From Bin127 sp965203505 (lineage in GTDB: Bacteria > Chloroflexota > Dehalococcoidia > Lucifugimonadales > Lucifugimonadaceae), in contig OZ241880.1 in the NCBI GenBank assembly GCA_965203505.1, positions 1,054,001 to 1,118,000 of the forward strand: a stretch of DNA of 64,000 bases, written 5' to 3'. Within the stretch, counting starts at the first letter, position 1. Each line of letters begins with the position of its first letter. A program made the translations under genes and the position numbers. The notes under the pieces are model-generated. The model saw only the letters and a list, made by a program, of their open reading frames with translations. It searched no databases and was not told where the DNA came from. Of this stretch, positions 55,004 through 63,975 are shown piece after piece.

Positions 55004-56407
55004 ATGCCGAAAACGATGTTCGAAAAGATCTGGGATTCGCATCTGGTCGCGGAACCGGAAGGCGAACCCGCGATTCTCTACATCGACTTGCACTTGGTCC
55101 ACGAAGTGACCTCACCGCAGGCGTTCGAAGGGCTCCGCTTGACCGGACGTTCCGTGCGCCGCCCCGATCTAACCATCTCGACGGTTGACCACAACGTACC
55201 GACCGATGAAACGCGCGCCGACGAGATCCGTGACCCGATCGCCCGCCAGCAGGTCGAGGCGCTTCGAAAGAACTGCGCCGATTTCGGAGTAACGCTCTAC
55301 GACGTCGACTCGAGCGCTCAAGGCATCGTTCACGTCATCGGTCCGGAACAGGGATACACACAACCCGGCATGACCATCGTCTGTGGAGACTCCCACACGT
55401 CGACTCACGGCGCTTTCGGTTCCCTCGCGTTCGGCATCGGAACATCCGAAGTCGAGCACGTGCTCGCCACTCAGACTCTCCGCCAACGCAAGCCCAAAAC
55501 CATGGAGGTCCGATTCAACGGCGATCTCCCAGTCGGTGTTTCGGCGAAAGACATGATTCTCGCAACCATTGGTCAAATGGGCACCGCGGGTGGTACCGGA
55601 CACGTCATCGAGTACACCGGCGAATCTGTCCGATCACTCAATATGGAAGGTCGGATGACGATCTGCAATATGACGATCGAAGGCGGTGCCAGGGCCGGCC
55701 TCATCGCACCCGACGAAACCACATTCAAATGGATGCGCGGCCGGAAGTTCGTCCCGCAAGGCGCCGAATTCGACTCCGCCTGCGAGGCGTGGAGCGAGAC
55801 AACGACTGACGACGGAGCCGAGTTCGACACGCTAGTCGAGATCGATTGCGAGAAACTCGAACCGTACATCAGTTGGGGCACCAACCCCGGTCAAGTCGCC
55901 AAGGTCTCCAGCGCAGTACCTGACCCCGACGATTTCGATGACCCCGCTGATCAGGAGTCCGCATACCGGGCACTCGATTACATGGCACTCTCTCCCGGCA
56001 CCGCGATGCAGGACATCCGACTCGACCGCGTCTTCATCGGCTCATGCACCAACGCGCGGCTCGAAGATCTGCGCGCCGCCGCCGACATCATCAGGGGCAA
56101 ACGCGTAGCCGAAGGCGTCCGCGCTCAAGTCATGCCCGGATCTACCCTCACCAAGTGGGCCGCCGAAGAAGAGGGGATTTCCGAAATCTTCAAAGATGCC
56201 GGATTCGAATGGCGTGAATCCGGATGCTCGATGTGCCTCGGCATGAACCCTGACATATTGACACCCGGTGAGCGCTGCGCCTCAACTTCCAACCGAAATT
56301 TCGAGGGACGACAAGGCAAGGGTGGAAGAACTCATCTCGTCAGCCCGGAAATGGCCGCCGCCGCCGCAATTGCCGGTCACTTCGTCGATGTTCGAGACTG
56401 GAACTAA
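55004..56407 (+). CDS. leuC: 3-isopropylmalate dehydratase large subunit
   Basis: 467 residues from the ATG at 55004 (AAAGG upstream); the frame further up overlaps the membrane-protein gene. Aconitase-type enzyme. The Fe-S cysteines are in IGSCTNARLEDLRAAADI and ESGCSMCLGMN. The start TMFEKIWDSHLV, the GDSHTSTHGAFGSLAFGIGT block and TSNRNFEGRQG are family hallmarks. It forms a heterodimer with the small subunit encoded at 57976, from which it is separated by a DUF4328 gene. Confidence 0.95.
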   Translation: MPKTMFEKIWDSHLVAEPEGEPAILYIDLHLVHEVTSPQAFEGLRLTGRSVRRPDLTISTVDHNVPTDETRADEIRDPIARQQVEALRKNCADFGVTLYDVDSSAQGIVHVIGPEQGYTQPGMTIVCGDSHTSTHGAFGSLAFGIGTSEVEHVLATQTLRQRKPKTMEVRFNGDLPVGVSAKDMILATIGQMGTAGGTGHVIEYTGESVRSLNMEGRMTICNMTIEGGARAGLIAPDETTFKWMRGRKFVPQGAEFDSACEAWSETTTDDGAEFDTLVEIDCEKLEPYISWGTNPGQVAKVSSAVPDPDDFDDPADQESAYRALDYMALSPGTAMQDIRLDRVFIGSCTNARLEDLRAAADIIRGKRVAEGVRAQVMPGSTLTKWAAEEEGISEIFKDAGFEWRESGCSMCLGMNPDILTPGERCASTSNRNFEGRQGKGGRTHLVSPEMAAAAAIAGHFVDVRDWN

Positions 56408-56434
56408 TTCCGCGGGTTCTCGCTCGCTCGCGTC

Positions 56435-57946
56435 ATGACTGGTAGAACCGACGATTCAGACAAACGCGCCTCAGACGCGGATTCGTCGGATTCCCAAAAT
56501 AGCGATTCACAACGAATTTACCGCCGCCCGAGGCGTAGAGGCGGTTCCGACCTGAGGGACGAGGCTCGCATTTCCGACCGACCGAGCGTCGACGATCGAT
56601 CCGGCGAAGACGATTCCGGTGCCAGCATCTACACGCCGCCCAGACGCCGGAGCGTGCGCCGCGACGACGAGGAATCGAAACCGGGAATCTTTTCCAGGAT
56701 CACCGGTCGACACCGTCTCGATGAGATCCGCGAGGCACGTTACGAACCGTACACATACGAGAGCAACGAACAGAACCTCAAATGGGCCATGATTGCCATG
56801 GGTATCTGGTGCCTAGTTCTCGTATGGCTCGCATTCACCGATTGCACCAACTCTCGGCGGTATGAAAGCTGGGTGGAGGAAGGCGTCACGACAATCCCCC
56901 CTAGTGCGGAGTTGACCGCTCAGATCGAATCCGCGCGCACATTCGCACAGAGAGAGGGCGGTGAGGAGTTCGAGTGCGCATATCTCGCAGGGAGGTCTTC
57001 GACCGACGAATGCCCCGACGGTGAAACCGATGCGTTGTTGGTTTCAAACTTCGTTGAAGAGTCTGGCGCGATATGCACCAACTTTGGCGAGTACGTAGAA
57101 ACCACAGAAGAGGAGGTTCCTAACGACCAAGCGGTAACTACCGGTTTGTCTGAGCAAGAATCGGAACCGATCGAAATATGCACCGCTGTCTGGAGCTACT
57201 TCCGTCTATTGGAATTTGCCAAACAGTCTGGCTTAGATTGCCCAGACGTCAACGCGATATTGACCTCGATTTCCACTGATGGTTTGGACTACCCGGATTG
57301 CGACCGGGCGTTTACATACGCTGAAGATTTCCAGAGCACTCAAGACCGTTCGAGATTGCTATGGCTATTGACCGTGTTTTTGGTGGTTTTCGTTGCGTTT
57401 CCATACCTATCGCTTCTGCACCGAGCAAGCAGGAATCTGTTGCCCCTCCAATCGCAAGACCAAAAACACACACCGGAGTGGGGCGTACTGCATCACTTCA
57501 TCCCCATAATGAACTTCTTCCGCCCCGGTCAGGTCATGATGGAGCTCTACAGAGGCAGCGATCCCGAGGCACCCACCGACGACGCTACGGCATGGAAAAA
57601 ACAGGGAAAAGTAAGAGCAATCGTGTTTTTGTGGTGGATTTTGTGGATCGCGGGTTGGATCTTCAACCCCATAACCGTCCCAAGATTCGTCAACGCTCAG
57701 TCGTTAGAGGAGCTGATCAGCGCCAACGACCTGCTAATATTGTCTGATGTTTTGCTAATCGTTCTTGGCATCGTTGCCGTGTTGATGCTCCGTCAATTGC
57801 ACTACTGGCAGGAGATGCGATTTGCCAAGATCGGTTTGATTACCGTTACGCCTCCTCCACCGGCCGATCCGCTGGCGGAAGCTCTCAAGAAGCAAGAAGA
57901 AAAACAACGCGCAAAGGAAGAGAAAAAGAACCGGCGTGGTCGATAG
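56435..57946 (+). CDS. DUF4328-type membrane protein with long disordered N-terminus
   Basis: 503 residues. Residues 1-110 are polar, Asp/Ser/Arg-rich and probably disordered. One membrane helix at about 117-133 is followed by an extracytoplasmic acidic domain with six cysteines (about 135-290). Three C-terminal helices then carry the DUF4328 pattern LLHRASRNLLPLQSQ, FIPIMNFFRPGQVMMELYRG and AWKKQGKVRAIVFLWWILWI. The function of DUF4328 is unknown. It sits between leuC and leuD with gaps under 30 bases, interrupting the usual leuCD pair. Confidence 0.75.
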   Translation: MTGRTDDSDKRASDADSSDSQNSDSQRIYRRPRRRGGSDLRDEARISDRPSVDDRSGEDDSGASIYTPPRRRSVRRDDEESKPGIFSRITGRHRLDEIREARYEPYTYESNEQNLKWAMIAMGIWCLVLVWLAFTDCTNSRRYESWVEEGVTTIPPSAELTAQIESARTFAQREGGEEFECAYLAGRSSTDECPDGETDALLVSNFVEESGAICTNFGEYVETTEEEVPNDQAVTTGLSEQESEPIEICTAVWSYFRLLEFAKQSGLDCPDVNAILTSISTDGLDYPDCDRAFTYAEDFQSTQDRSRLLWLLTVFLVVFVAFPYLSLLHRASRNLLPLQSQDQKHTPEWGVLHHFIPIMNFFRPGQVMMELYRGSDPEAPTDDATAWKKQGKVRAIVFLWWILWIAGWIFNPITVPRFVNAQSLEELISANDLLILSDVLLIVLGIVAVLMLRQLHYWQEMRFAKIGLITVTPPPPADPLAEALKKQEEKQRAKEEKKNRRGR

Positions 57947-57975
57947 GAGCGGTATCACACGCACAGAAAGGTGAT

Positions 57976-58572
57976 ATGGAAAAGTTCACGAAGTTGACAG
58001 GCCGAGTGGCACCGTTGAACAGGGTAAACGTCGATACCGACCAGATAATCCCGAAACAGTTCTTGAAACGCATCGAACGAACCGGGTTCGGCGAGTTCGC
58101 TTTCTTCGATTGGCGATACTTGGAAGACGGCGTTCCAAACCCCGATTTCATCTTGAACGAAGCCCGATACCAAGGCGCGTCCATTCTTGTCGCAGGACGA
58201 AACTTCGGTTCCGGATCCTCTCGCGAACACGCTCCATGGGCTCTGAACGAAATGGGATTCAGAGCGATCATCGCTCCCAGTTTCGCAGATATATTTCGCA
58301 ACAACTGCATGCAAAACGGCATGACCCCCGTAGTCTTGACGCAGTCTGAAGTCGACTACATCATGGGCAATGCCCTCAAAGGCACTGGATATAAAGTCAC
58401 CGTCGACTTGCAAACCCAAACGGTTAGTGACGACTCGGGATTCAAAGCCAGTTTCGAGTTCGATGCCTTCCGCCGCAACTCACTGTTGAATGGGTTGGAC
58501 GACATCGATATCACCTTGCAGTTCGACGACGCAATCGCCGAATTCGAATCTGCAAGAGCCGCTCGCTGGTAG
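57976..58572 (+). CDS. leuD: 3-isopropylmalate dehydratase small subunit
   Basis: 198 residues: swivelling beta/alpha domain of the aconitase family. NRVNVDTDQIIPKQFLKRI opens it, and GRNFGSGSSREHAPWALNEM (about 75-94) is the substrate loop. The standard length and an AAAGGTG just before the ATG support the start. It completes the isomerase with LeuC. Confidence 0.95.
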   Translation: MEKFTKLTGRVAPLNRVNVDTDQIIPKQFLKRIERTGFGEFAFFDWRYLEDGVPNPDFILNEARYQGASILVAGRNFGSGSSREHAPWALNEMGFRAIIAPSFADIFRNNCMQNGMTPVVLTQSEVDYIMGNALKGTGYKVTVDLQTQTVSDDSGFKASFEFDAFRRNSLLNGLDDIDITLQFDDAIAEFESARAARW

Positions 58573-58675
58573 GCGGGCGAATCCATCGGGACCGATCGGC
58601 ATGGAATATCCGCGCGCGATTGCGTCTCACACAACTCACTGAACACGCAATCAACCGAAACGAAAGACGTACTAA

Positions 58676-59791
58676 ATGGAAATTCGCATAGCAGTGCTGG
58701 GTGGTGACGGAATTGGCCCGGAAGTCACCGCGGAATCGGTCAAGATTCTCGACGCAGTTGAACGCCGGTTCCATCACTCCTTCTCATTCGTCATGGGCCA
58801 CTGTGGCGGGCGAGCCATTGACGAATTCGGATCGCCGCTTCCTGATGAGACGCTCGACATCGTCAAAGGTTGCGACGCCGTTCTGTTCGGTGCGGTGGGT
58901 GGACCAAAATGGGACGATCCCCAAGCCGAAACACGGCCTGAAGACGGCATTTTGGCACTGCGCAAAGGTTTGGATCTTTTTGCCAACCTCAGGCCGGTTA
59001 AGGTTTACCCGCAACTCATCGATGCGAGCCCGCTGCGCCCAGAGAGACTCGACGGCGTCGACATGGTCATCGTCCGCGAATTGACCAGCGGCCTCTACTT
59101 TGGAAGACCCAAGAAGCGTTGGTCCAACACAAGAGGACGATCCGCCGTCGACACCCTGACATATCGCGAACGCGAAATCGAGCGCGTTGCGCGCGTCGGA
59201 TTCGAAATCGCACGAGGGCGTCGGAATCGCCTCCATTCGCTCGACAAAATGAATGTTCTTGAGACCAGTCGCCTTTGGCGCGAAGTCGTGACCGAGATCG
59301 GCGTCGAATACCCCGATGTCGAACTCATACACATGCTCGCCGACAACGCCGCGATGCAGATTGTGACCAACCCCGCGGAGTTCGACGTCATGGTCACCGA
59401 AAACACCTTTGGCGACATCCTTTCTGACGAAGCGGCGGTAATAGGTGGATCTATGGGCATGTTGCCATCAGCGTCTCTATCCGCGATCCCACGCCCTGCG
59501 AACAGCAGACGACCGCGCCGCGCGGGCAAACGTGCGCTATACGAACCGATCCACGGATCAGCACCCGACATCGCCGGCCAAGGCATCGCAAACCCGATCG
59601 CGTCCATCCTATCGACAGCAATGATGCTGCGCTACTCATTCGCCTTAGATGACGAAGCCGACGCCATCGAAAACGCCGTTGCATCCGTTCTAGCAGACGG
59701 ACTACGAACCCCCGACCTAGCCACCACCTCCGACCAACCCATCGGCACCACCGAAATGGGCAACGCCATATCCGGCCGAATCCTAGGCTAA
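58676..59791 (+). CDS. leuB: 3-isopropylmalate dehydrogenase
   Basis: 371 residues. NAD-dependent oxidative decarboxylase: GGDGIGPEVTAESVKIL at the start, the RELTSGLYFG substrate loop, LDKMNVLETSRLWREV (the usual Ala after DK is Met) and DNAAMQIV. ENTFGDILSDEAAVIGGSMG leads to the late EPIHGSAPDIAGQGIANP. Between SASLSA and GKRALYEPIHG there is an Arg/Pro-rich insert of about 12 residues (PRPANSRRPRRA) where most homologues have a short Gly loop. Last gene of the operon. Confidence 0.93.
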   Translation: MEIRIAVLGGDGIGPEVTAESVKILDAVERRFHHSFSFVMGHCGGRAIDEFGSPLPDETLDIVKGCDAVLFGAVGGPKWDDPQAETRPEDGILALRKGLDLFANLRPVKVYPQLIDASPLRPERLDGVDMVIVRELTSGLYFGRPKKRWSNTRGRSAVDTLTYREREIERVARVGFEIARGRRNRLHSLDKMNVLETSRLWREVVTEIGVEYPDVELIHMLADNAAMQIVTNPAEFDVMVTENTFGDILSDEAAVIGGSMGMLPSASLSAIPRPANSRRPRRAGKRALYEPIHGSAPDIAGQGIANPIASILSTAMMLRYSFALDDEADAIENAVASVLADGLRTPDLATTSDQPIGTTEMGNAISGRILG

Positions 59792-59805
59792 CCCCGTCCA
59801 ACAAC

Positions 59806-60145
59806 CGTAGGGGCGCTGTCCCCTTTCGCTCCGCGAAAGGGGACGCGGAGCCCAAGAGACCGACACAAGAACGCAGGGGTATGCCCGGGGGCGGTGCCGG
59901 GCCGGGTTTCCCCCGCTGCGCGGGGGAAATGTCCGAAGGACAAAGGGGGCGCGACCCCACACCGTTGCCGACCACCCCTCTGGATTCCGGCTTTCGCCGG
60001 AATGACGTTGTTCGTACCCACCACGACGTAGGGGCGATCCCTCGTGGTCGCCCTACCACCCAAACAACCATCACCCACACCCCCACCCAAACCCCCAACA
60101 ACCACCAACAAAAATCCCCCCAATCCCTCAATCCCCCCAATCCTT
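59806..60145. repeat. Palindromic repeat mosaic, left flank of ncRNA copy A
   Basis: No gene. In order: a CCCCTTTCGCTCCGCGAAAGGGG hairpin (about 59820-59843), the CGCAGGGGTATGCCC module, and CCCCCGCTGCGCGGGGG with the CCGAAGGACAAAG unit (about 59907-59948). Next come an inverted GGATTCCGGCTTTCGCCGGA unit (about 59983-60002), a GGCGATCCCTCGTGGTCGCC palindrome (about 60031-60050) and a C-rich AATCCC run. Confidence 0.8.
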
Positions 60146-60188
60146 GGTTCAGACAACGATTTGACTCCTGCAACATCTGTAGTATATT
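60146..60188 (+). promoter_or_regulatory. Promoter module of ncRNA copy A
   Basis: GGTTCAGACAACGATTTGAC, with TTGACT (60161-60166), a 16-base spacer and TATATT (60183-60188). It is nearly the same module as at copy B (8067-8042, minus strand). The predicted start is near 60195. Confidence 0.6.
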
Positions 60189-60194
60189 TAAAGA

Positions 60195-60875
60195 CAGATC
60201 GACATCTAACACAGTGCTGCGCAGACGTGTGCAGACCCCCGTCCCAAACGGCCACAGGGATCACGTGAGGAAACGAAGGCAAAACGGCATCGACAGCGCG
60301 GTTAACCATCGCGCCGAGCCGCAGCGTCTTGGTTACTCCGGCGGCGTCCCTCATCGGATCGGCAGTCCGGTGCAAGGTCGGGAGGGCCGTGCCGAAGCGT
60401 GGGAGGCCCAGTTTCCGGAGCGCGGCGCATCAGTCCTGCGTCGCAAAGCGAGCCAGCTCGCATCCGTTCGACGGATGCGTTGCCAAGGGCCGGGAAACCT
60501 GCGTGGAGCCGACATACACCTTCTCCTGTCCGCCGCAGGAGGTAGGCTACAGTGCGAGTGAAGCCCGAAAAGCTGATCCAAGGAAGGCGGCGAACTCCGA
60601 ACGGCGGCCCCAGTCGTCGAGCCGACTTCCATGCCCGCGGTCTGGCGACGCGTGCCGTGCTGGAAAACGGAAGCTAGCGGTTTGCAACACGCTCTGCGCA
60701 GCATCTGACCCCTCTCCGGGGTCGCCCTCTTCGGCAACCCGAAGAGGCGATGGAGAGGGAAGGAGCCGAGGTCCCGGTACCCGGACCAAGGCTCGAGGCG
60801 AGGACCTGTCTTTACGGGACCGAAGACCCTAGCTGCCGGACCTTCCACCCGGAAGGCCCGGCAGCAACCCCGAAC
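60195..60875 (+). ncRNA. Probable large structured non-coding RNA, copy A (HEARO/omega-RNA-like?)
   Basis: GC-rich, many stems, no credible ORF. Strong stems include TCCGG/CCGGA enclosing GGGCC/GGCCC (60366-60419), CATCCG-TTCGA-CGGATG (60461-60477) and CTCCTG/CAGGAG (60523-60541). Others are GAAGAGG/CCTCTTC-type arms (60727-60748) and GCTGCCGG...CCGGCAGC with an inner CCTTCC/GGAAGG (60832-60865). Single-stranded-looking blocks GGGAAACCTGCGTGGAG, GGCTACAG and AAGCTGATCCAAGGAAGGCG recall HEARO/omega-RNA from memory, which I could not verify. CGTGAG, GGCTACAG, GGTCTGGCGAC and GCTGGAA recur in copy B. Confidence 0.6.
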
Positions 60876-60904
60876 AAACCACCGCGTGGGAGCGGAGATT
60901 TAAA

Positions 60905-61215
60905 CATGTCCCCTTTCGGAACGAAAGGGGACGCGAGCGAGCGAAGCGAGATCGCAGGGGTATGCCCGGGGCGGTTGGGCGGCAGGGTTTCCCCCGCTCC
61001 GCGGGGGAAATGTCCGAAGGACAAAGGGGGCGCGAACCCTCGTGGTCGCCCGGGGCGGAGGAGGGCACTGTCCCCTTTCGCACAGCGAAAGGGGACGCGG
61101 AGCCCAAGAGACCGACACAAGAACGCAGGGGTATGCCCGGGGCGGAAGCGGAGTTGCCCCACCAATTCAATTCCCACCAATCCCTAAATCCCCGTAATCC
61201 CAGTTCAGACAACAC
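60905..61215. repeat. Palindromic repeat mosaic, right flank of ncRNA copy A
   Basis: No gene. CCCCTTTCGGAACGAAAGGGG (about 60912-60932), the CGCAGGGGTATGCCC module twice (about 60955 and 61125), CCCCCGCTCCGCGGGGG with the CCGAAGGACAAAG unit (about 60990-61026), CCCCTTTCGCACAGCGAAAGGGG (about 61072-61094), and an AATCCC run ending in GTTCAGACAAC (61203-61213), like the start of the ncRNA promoter module. Confidence 0.8.
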
Positions 61216-61304
61216 CATCCCCTCCATCCACGCAAATCAAACACGAACTCTAGGTAGTATTGCGGATACTGAAAAACCGCGCAACGCGTGGAACGAACTC
61301 CCGA

Positions 61305-63668
61305 ATGCAGATCACACCGATGGAACAACCGATGCCCAACGATTTACTACCCAACCTCACAGACGATGTTTGCTCGAACAGAATCGTCTCTGGCGCAACG
61401 ATCTACCGTGATCAGTGGAGCATCCCGCACATCTACGCCGACAACGCCTACGATGCATTCTTCGCTCAAGGTTACGCAACAGCCCAAGATCGTTTGTGGC
61501 AGATGGATTTCGATCGACTGCGGTGTTTGGGGAGGTCGGCCGAATACGTCGGATCCTCGGCGCTCACCGAAGATGCCTTAATGCGTCGGCGCAGCTTCGA
61601 ACACGTTTCGAGCTCCGACTACGCACTATGCAGCGGCGATGCCAAGACCGCGCTAGACGCCTATGCGGACGGCGTGAACGCATTCATCGATTCCGACGAC
61701 CCTGTGCCGTACGAGTACGAGCTCCTCGGCGTGGAACCTGAGCGCTGGGAACCTTGGCACTGCATTTTGGTCTACAAAGTCCGGAACAGCGCAGAGGGTT
61801 CATTTCAAGCCAAGCTCTGGCGCGCGAAGTTGGCCGCCGATATCGGACCAGAGCAAGCGGCGAAGCTCTCCCCCGGCTACCAGCAGGGGATGTACATGAC
61901 CGTTCCTCCAGGCGTGGTTTACCAGGGACCCGCCGAACACGCAGTTGAAGAACTCAGAGCAGCGGTCAACGCAACCGCGCCGCTACGCGAAATCGACGGC
62001 GGCTCCAACGGATGGGCCGTCTCTGGCGAACTTACCGAGTCTGGCGTGCCAATGGTCGGCGGCGACTCGCACCGAGGTCTGGAAGTCCCCAACGTCTACT
62101 ACCAAGTCCACGTTCGCACCGAAGAATTCGACGTCCTAGGTCACTCCATACCGGGCATGCCGCTAGTGATGCACTTTGCACACAACCGCTACGTCGCGTG
62201 GGGAATGACACACGGGGGCGTTGACACTCAAGACCTATTTGTAGAGCAATTGCGACGCTCCGATAGCGGCGTCGAATACCTGTTCAAAGGCGCTTGGCTA
62301 CCTGCGGAATCGCGCACCGAAGAACTGCACACCCGCGACGGTAGTTCCGAAAACATCGAAGTTGTCGTTACCCACCACGGACCCGTCATTTCGGGAAACG
62401 TTGACGCCGGATGGGGCATCGCACTCGCCGACCCTGGATCCAACGAAGCGACTCCGTGGGTCGATGCCGCTCTAGACGCCATGAAATGCAGAAACGCCGA
62501 CGAATTCGAGGATGCCTTGAGCCGTTGGACCGACCGCGTGAACAACTATCCCTACGCAGACATCCACGGCGAATTCGGATACGCGTTGAAAGGCCTGATC
62601 CCAATCCGCGAAGCCGTCAACGGATGGGGACCAGTCGAAGGATGGACCGGCGAACACGAATGGCAGGGCTACATCCCTGACAACGAAATGCCTCGGTCGC
62701 GTAATCCAGAAACGGGATGGGCGGTAACTTGCAATCAACGAGTAGTAGGCGAAGACTACCCATATTTCCTGACCGGCTCCTTCGGTCCCGACTACCGTGC
62801 CCGCAGGATCATCACGCACATCGAGGAGTCGAAGTCAGAAGGAAATCTCCTTCGCGTCGAAGACATGGCGGCGTTCCACGGCGACGTGGGAACAGTTCCG
62901 GGGATGAAACTCTTGAAGCGCATTCGGAAGATCGATCCTGACGAATTCGAAGATGAATCAGCCAAAGAGGCATTCGAGATTCTGCATGACTGGGACGGCA
63001 AGATGAGCGCGGATTCCGTAGGAGCGGTAATCTACTCGGCTTGCAACGACGAGATCGCGCTGAACCTGCTCGAACGATGCTACGGCATCGACCGCGGAGA
63101 TTTCATCGCAAATCCCGATCTCAACGCGGTAGACCACCTGCGGCGCCAGCTTAAACCCGCGTTTTTCAACGCGCTGGAGGGAGGAACGGGCGATGAGTAC
63201 CTTGACGAAGGGGAGTCTGTCGAGGCCTTTCTAGTCACATCGCTGACATCCGTCGCGGAGAGCCTCGAACGGCAATACGGATCGGTGGGCGCGGTTACGT
63301 GGGCTGATGTGCACGTAACCAAACAGATCCATCCGCTCTCCGCTTCCTTTCCAGACGCAGCTGATGCGCTAAATGCGACCTCGATCGGCACGGCGGGCGA
63401 TGGAGACGTTCCATTCGCGACCGGTTCGAGGCCGTCATGGAACTTCCGAACCGGTTCTGGGCCGGTAAACCGATACCTTCACGATCCTGCGAATTGGTCT
63501 GCCGGACGATGGATAGTCCCTCTGGGAGTTTCAGGCAACGCAGGTAGCCCGCATCGCCACGATCAGCAGGAGGGATGGGCTAACGTTGCCGGCATCCCGC
63601 AACTCTTCGAGTGGGAAGAGATCAAGCAAAGCGCTTCCACAACCCAACATCTGAAACCCGTCGATTGA
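61305..63668 (+). CDS. Penicillin acylase family Ntn hydrolase
   Basis: 787 residues from the ATG at 61305; ATGs at 61320 and 61332 and a TTG at 61260 are alternatives. The alpha region has IYRDQWSIPHIYADNAYDAF and GYATAQDRLWQMDFDRL. The autocatalytic cut should fall before Ser234 in DGGSNGWAVSG, the N-terminal nucleophile of the beta chain. GGDSHRGLEVPNVYYQVHV and the VVTHHGPVISG strand follow. These enzymes hydrolyse amides such as acyl-homoserine lactones or penicillins. No signal peptide is seen, so it may act in the cytoplasm, and the substrate is unknown. Confidence 0.92.
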   Translation: MQITPMEQPMPNDLLPNLTDDVCSNRIVSGATIYRDQWSIPHIYADNAYDAFFAQGYATAQDRLWQMDFDRLRCLGRSAEYVGSSALTEDALMRRRSFEHVSSSDYALCSGDAKTALDAYADGVNAFIDSDDPVPYEYELLGVEPERWEPWHCILVYKVRNSAEGSFQAKLWRAKLAADIGPEQAAKLSPGYQQGMYMTVPPGVVYQGPAEHAVEELRAAVNATAPLREIDGGSNGWAVSGELTESGVPMVGGDSHRGLEVPNVYYQVHVRTEEFDVLGHSIPGMPLVMHFAHNRYVAWGMTHGGVDTQDLFVEQLRRSDSGVEYLFKGAWLPAESRTEELHTRDGSSENIEVVVTHHGPVISGNVDAGWGIALADPGSNEATPWVDAALDAMKCRNADEFEDALSRWTDRVNNYPYADIHGEFGYALKGLIPIREAVNGWGPVEGWTGEHEWQGYIPDNEMPRSRNPETGWAVTCNQRVVGEDYPYFLTGSFGPDYRARRIITHIEESKSEGNLLRVEDMAAFHGDVGTVPGMKLLKRIRKIDPDEFEDESAKEAFEILHDWDGKMSADSVGAVIYSACNDEIALNLLERCYGIDRGDFIANPDLNAVDHLRRQLKPAFFNALEGGTGDEYLDEGESVEAFLVTSLTSVAESLERQYGSVGAVTWADVHVTKQIHPLSASFPDAADALNATSIGTAGDGDVPFATGSRPSWNFRTGSGPVNRYLHDPANWSAGRWIVPLGVSGNAGSPHRHDQQEGWANVAGIPQLFEWEEIKQSASTTQHLKPVD

Positions 63669-63975
63669 CTAGCGGAAGACACAACCACGTAGCATTTCGC
63701 GGACCTACTTTCGAAACCCGCCTAATGGTTACGAAATTCGTAATTTGATGATAACGGAAGTCAAAAGGATTGATGTGCCTATAAACCGCTGTTGAACTAG
63801 CTAAATACGACGTTATTCGTTGAATATGCCGGATATTTAGGAAAAACACAATCAACTAGATTCAACAAAAACGCGTCGAAATTCGTCACAACGCCGCTTT
63901 CGCAGATGTTTAATTGAGACATGGGCACTCGAGTGAGTGCTCGTGACTTGACAATCTGCGAAAGGAGCAGACGAA
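63669..63975 (+). promoter_or_regulatory. AT-rich intergenic region and structured leader
   Basis: No gene in 63669-63890. Close to the next gene, TTTCGCAGAT (63898-63907) pairs perfectly with ATCTGCGAAA (63954-63963), whose end overlaps the AAGGAG ribosome-binding site at 63962-63967. Inside, GCACTC (63925-63930) pairs with GAGTGC (63935-63940). A TTGACA lies at 63948-63953. Confidence 0.4.

Noticed and set aside
60764..60795. Group II intron domain V
   Set aside because: GAGCC...GGCTC with an AGC triad looks similar at first sight, but the upper part cannot make the GNRA-capped stem, the length is wrong, and no intron-encoded protein or domain VI is visible.
60195..60875. RNase P RNA, tmRNA or SRP RNA
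   Set aside because: The conserved RNase P GAGGAAAGTCC and ACAGAAA blocks, the tmRNA ends and the SRP GGAAGG-GAGCAGCC loop are all missing. A second copy in the window also argues against a single-copy housekeeping RNA.
63925..63940. CIRCE operator for HrcA
   Set aside because: GCACTC and GAGTGC are present, but the spacer is 4 bases instead of 9 and the outer TTA/TAA bases are absent.
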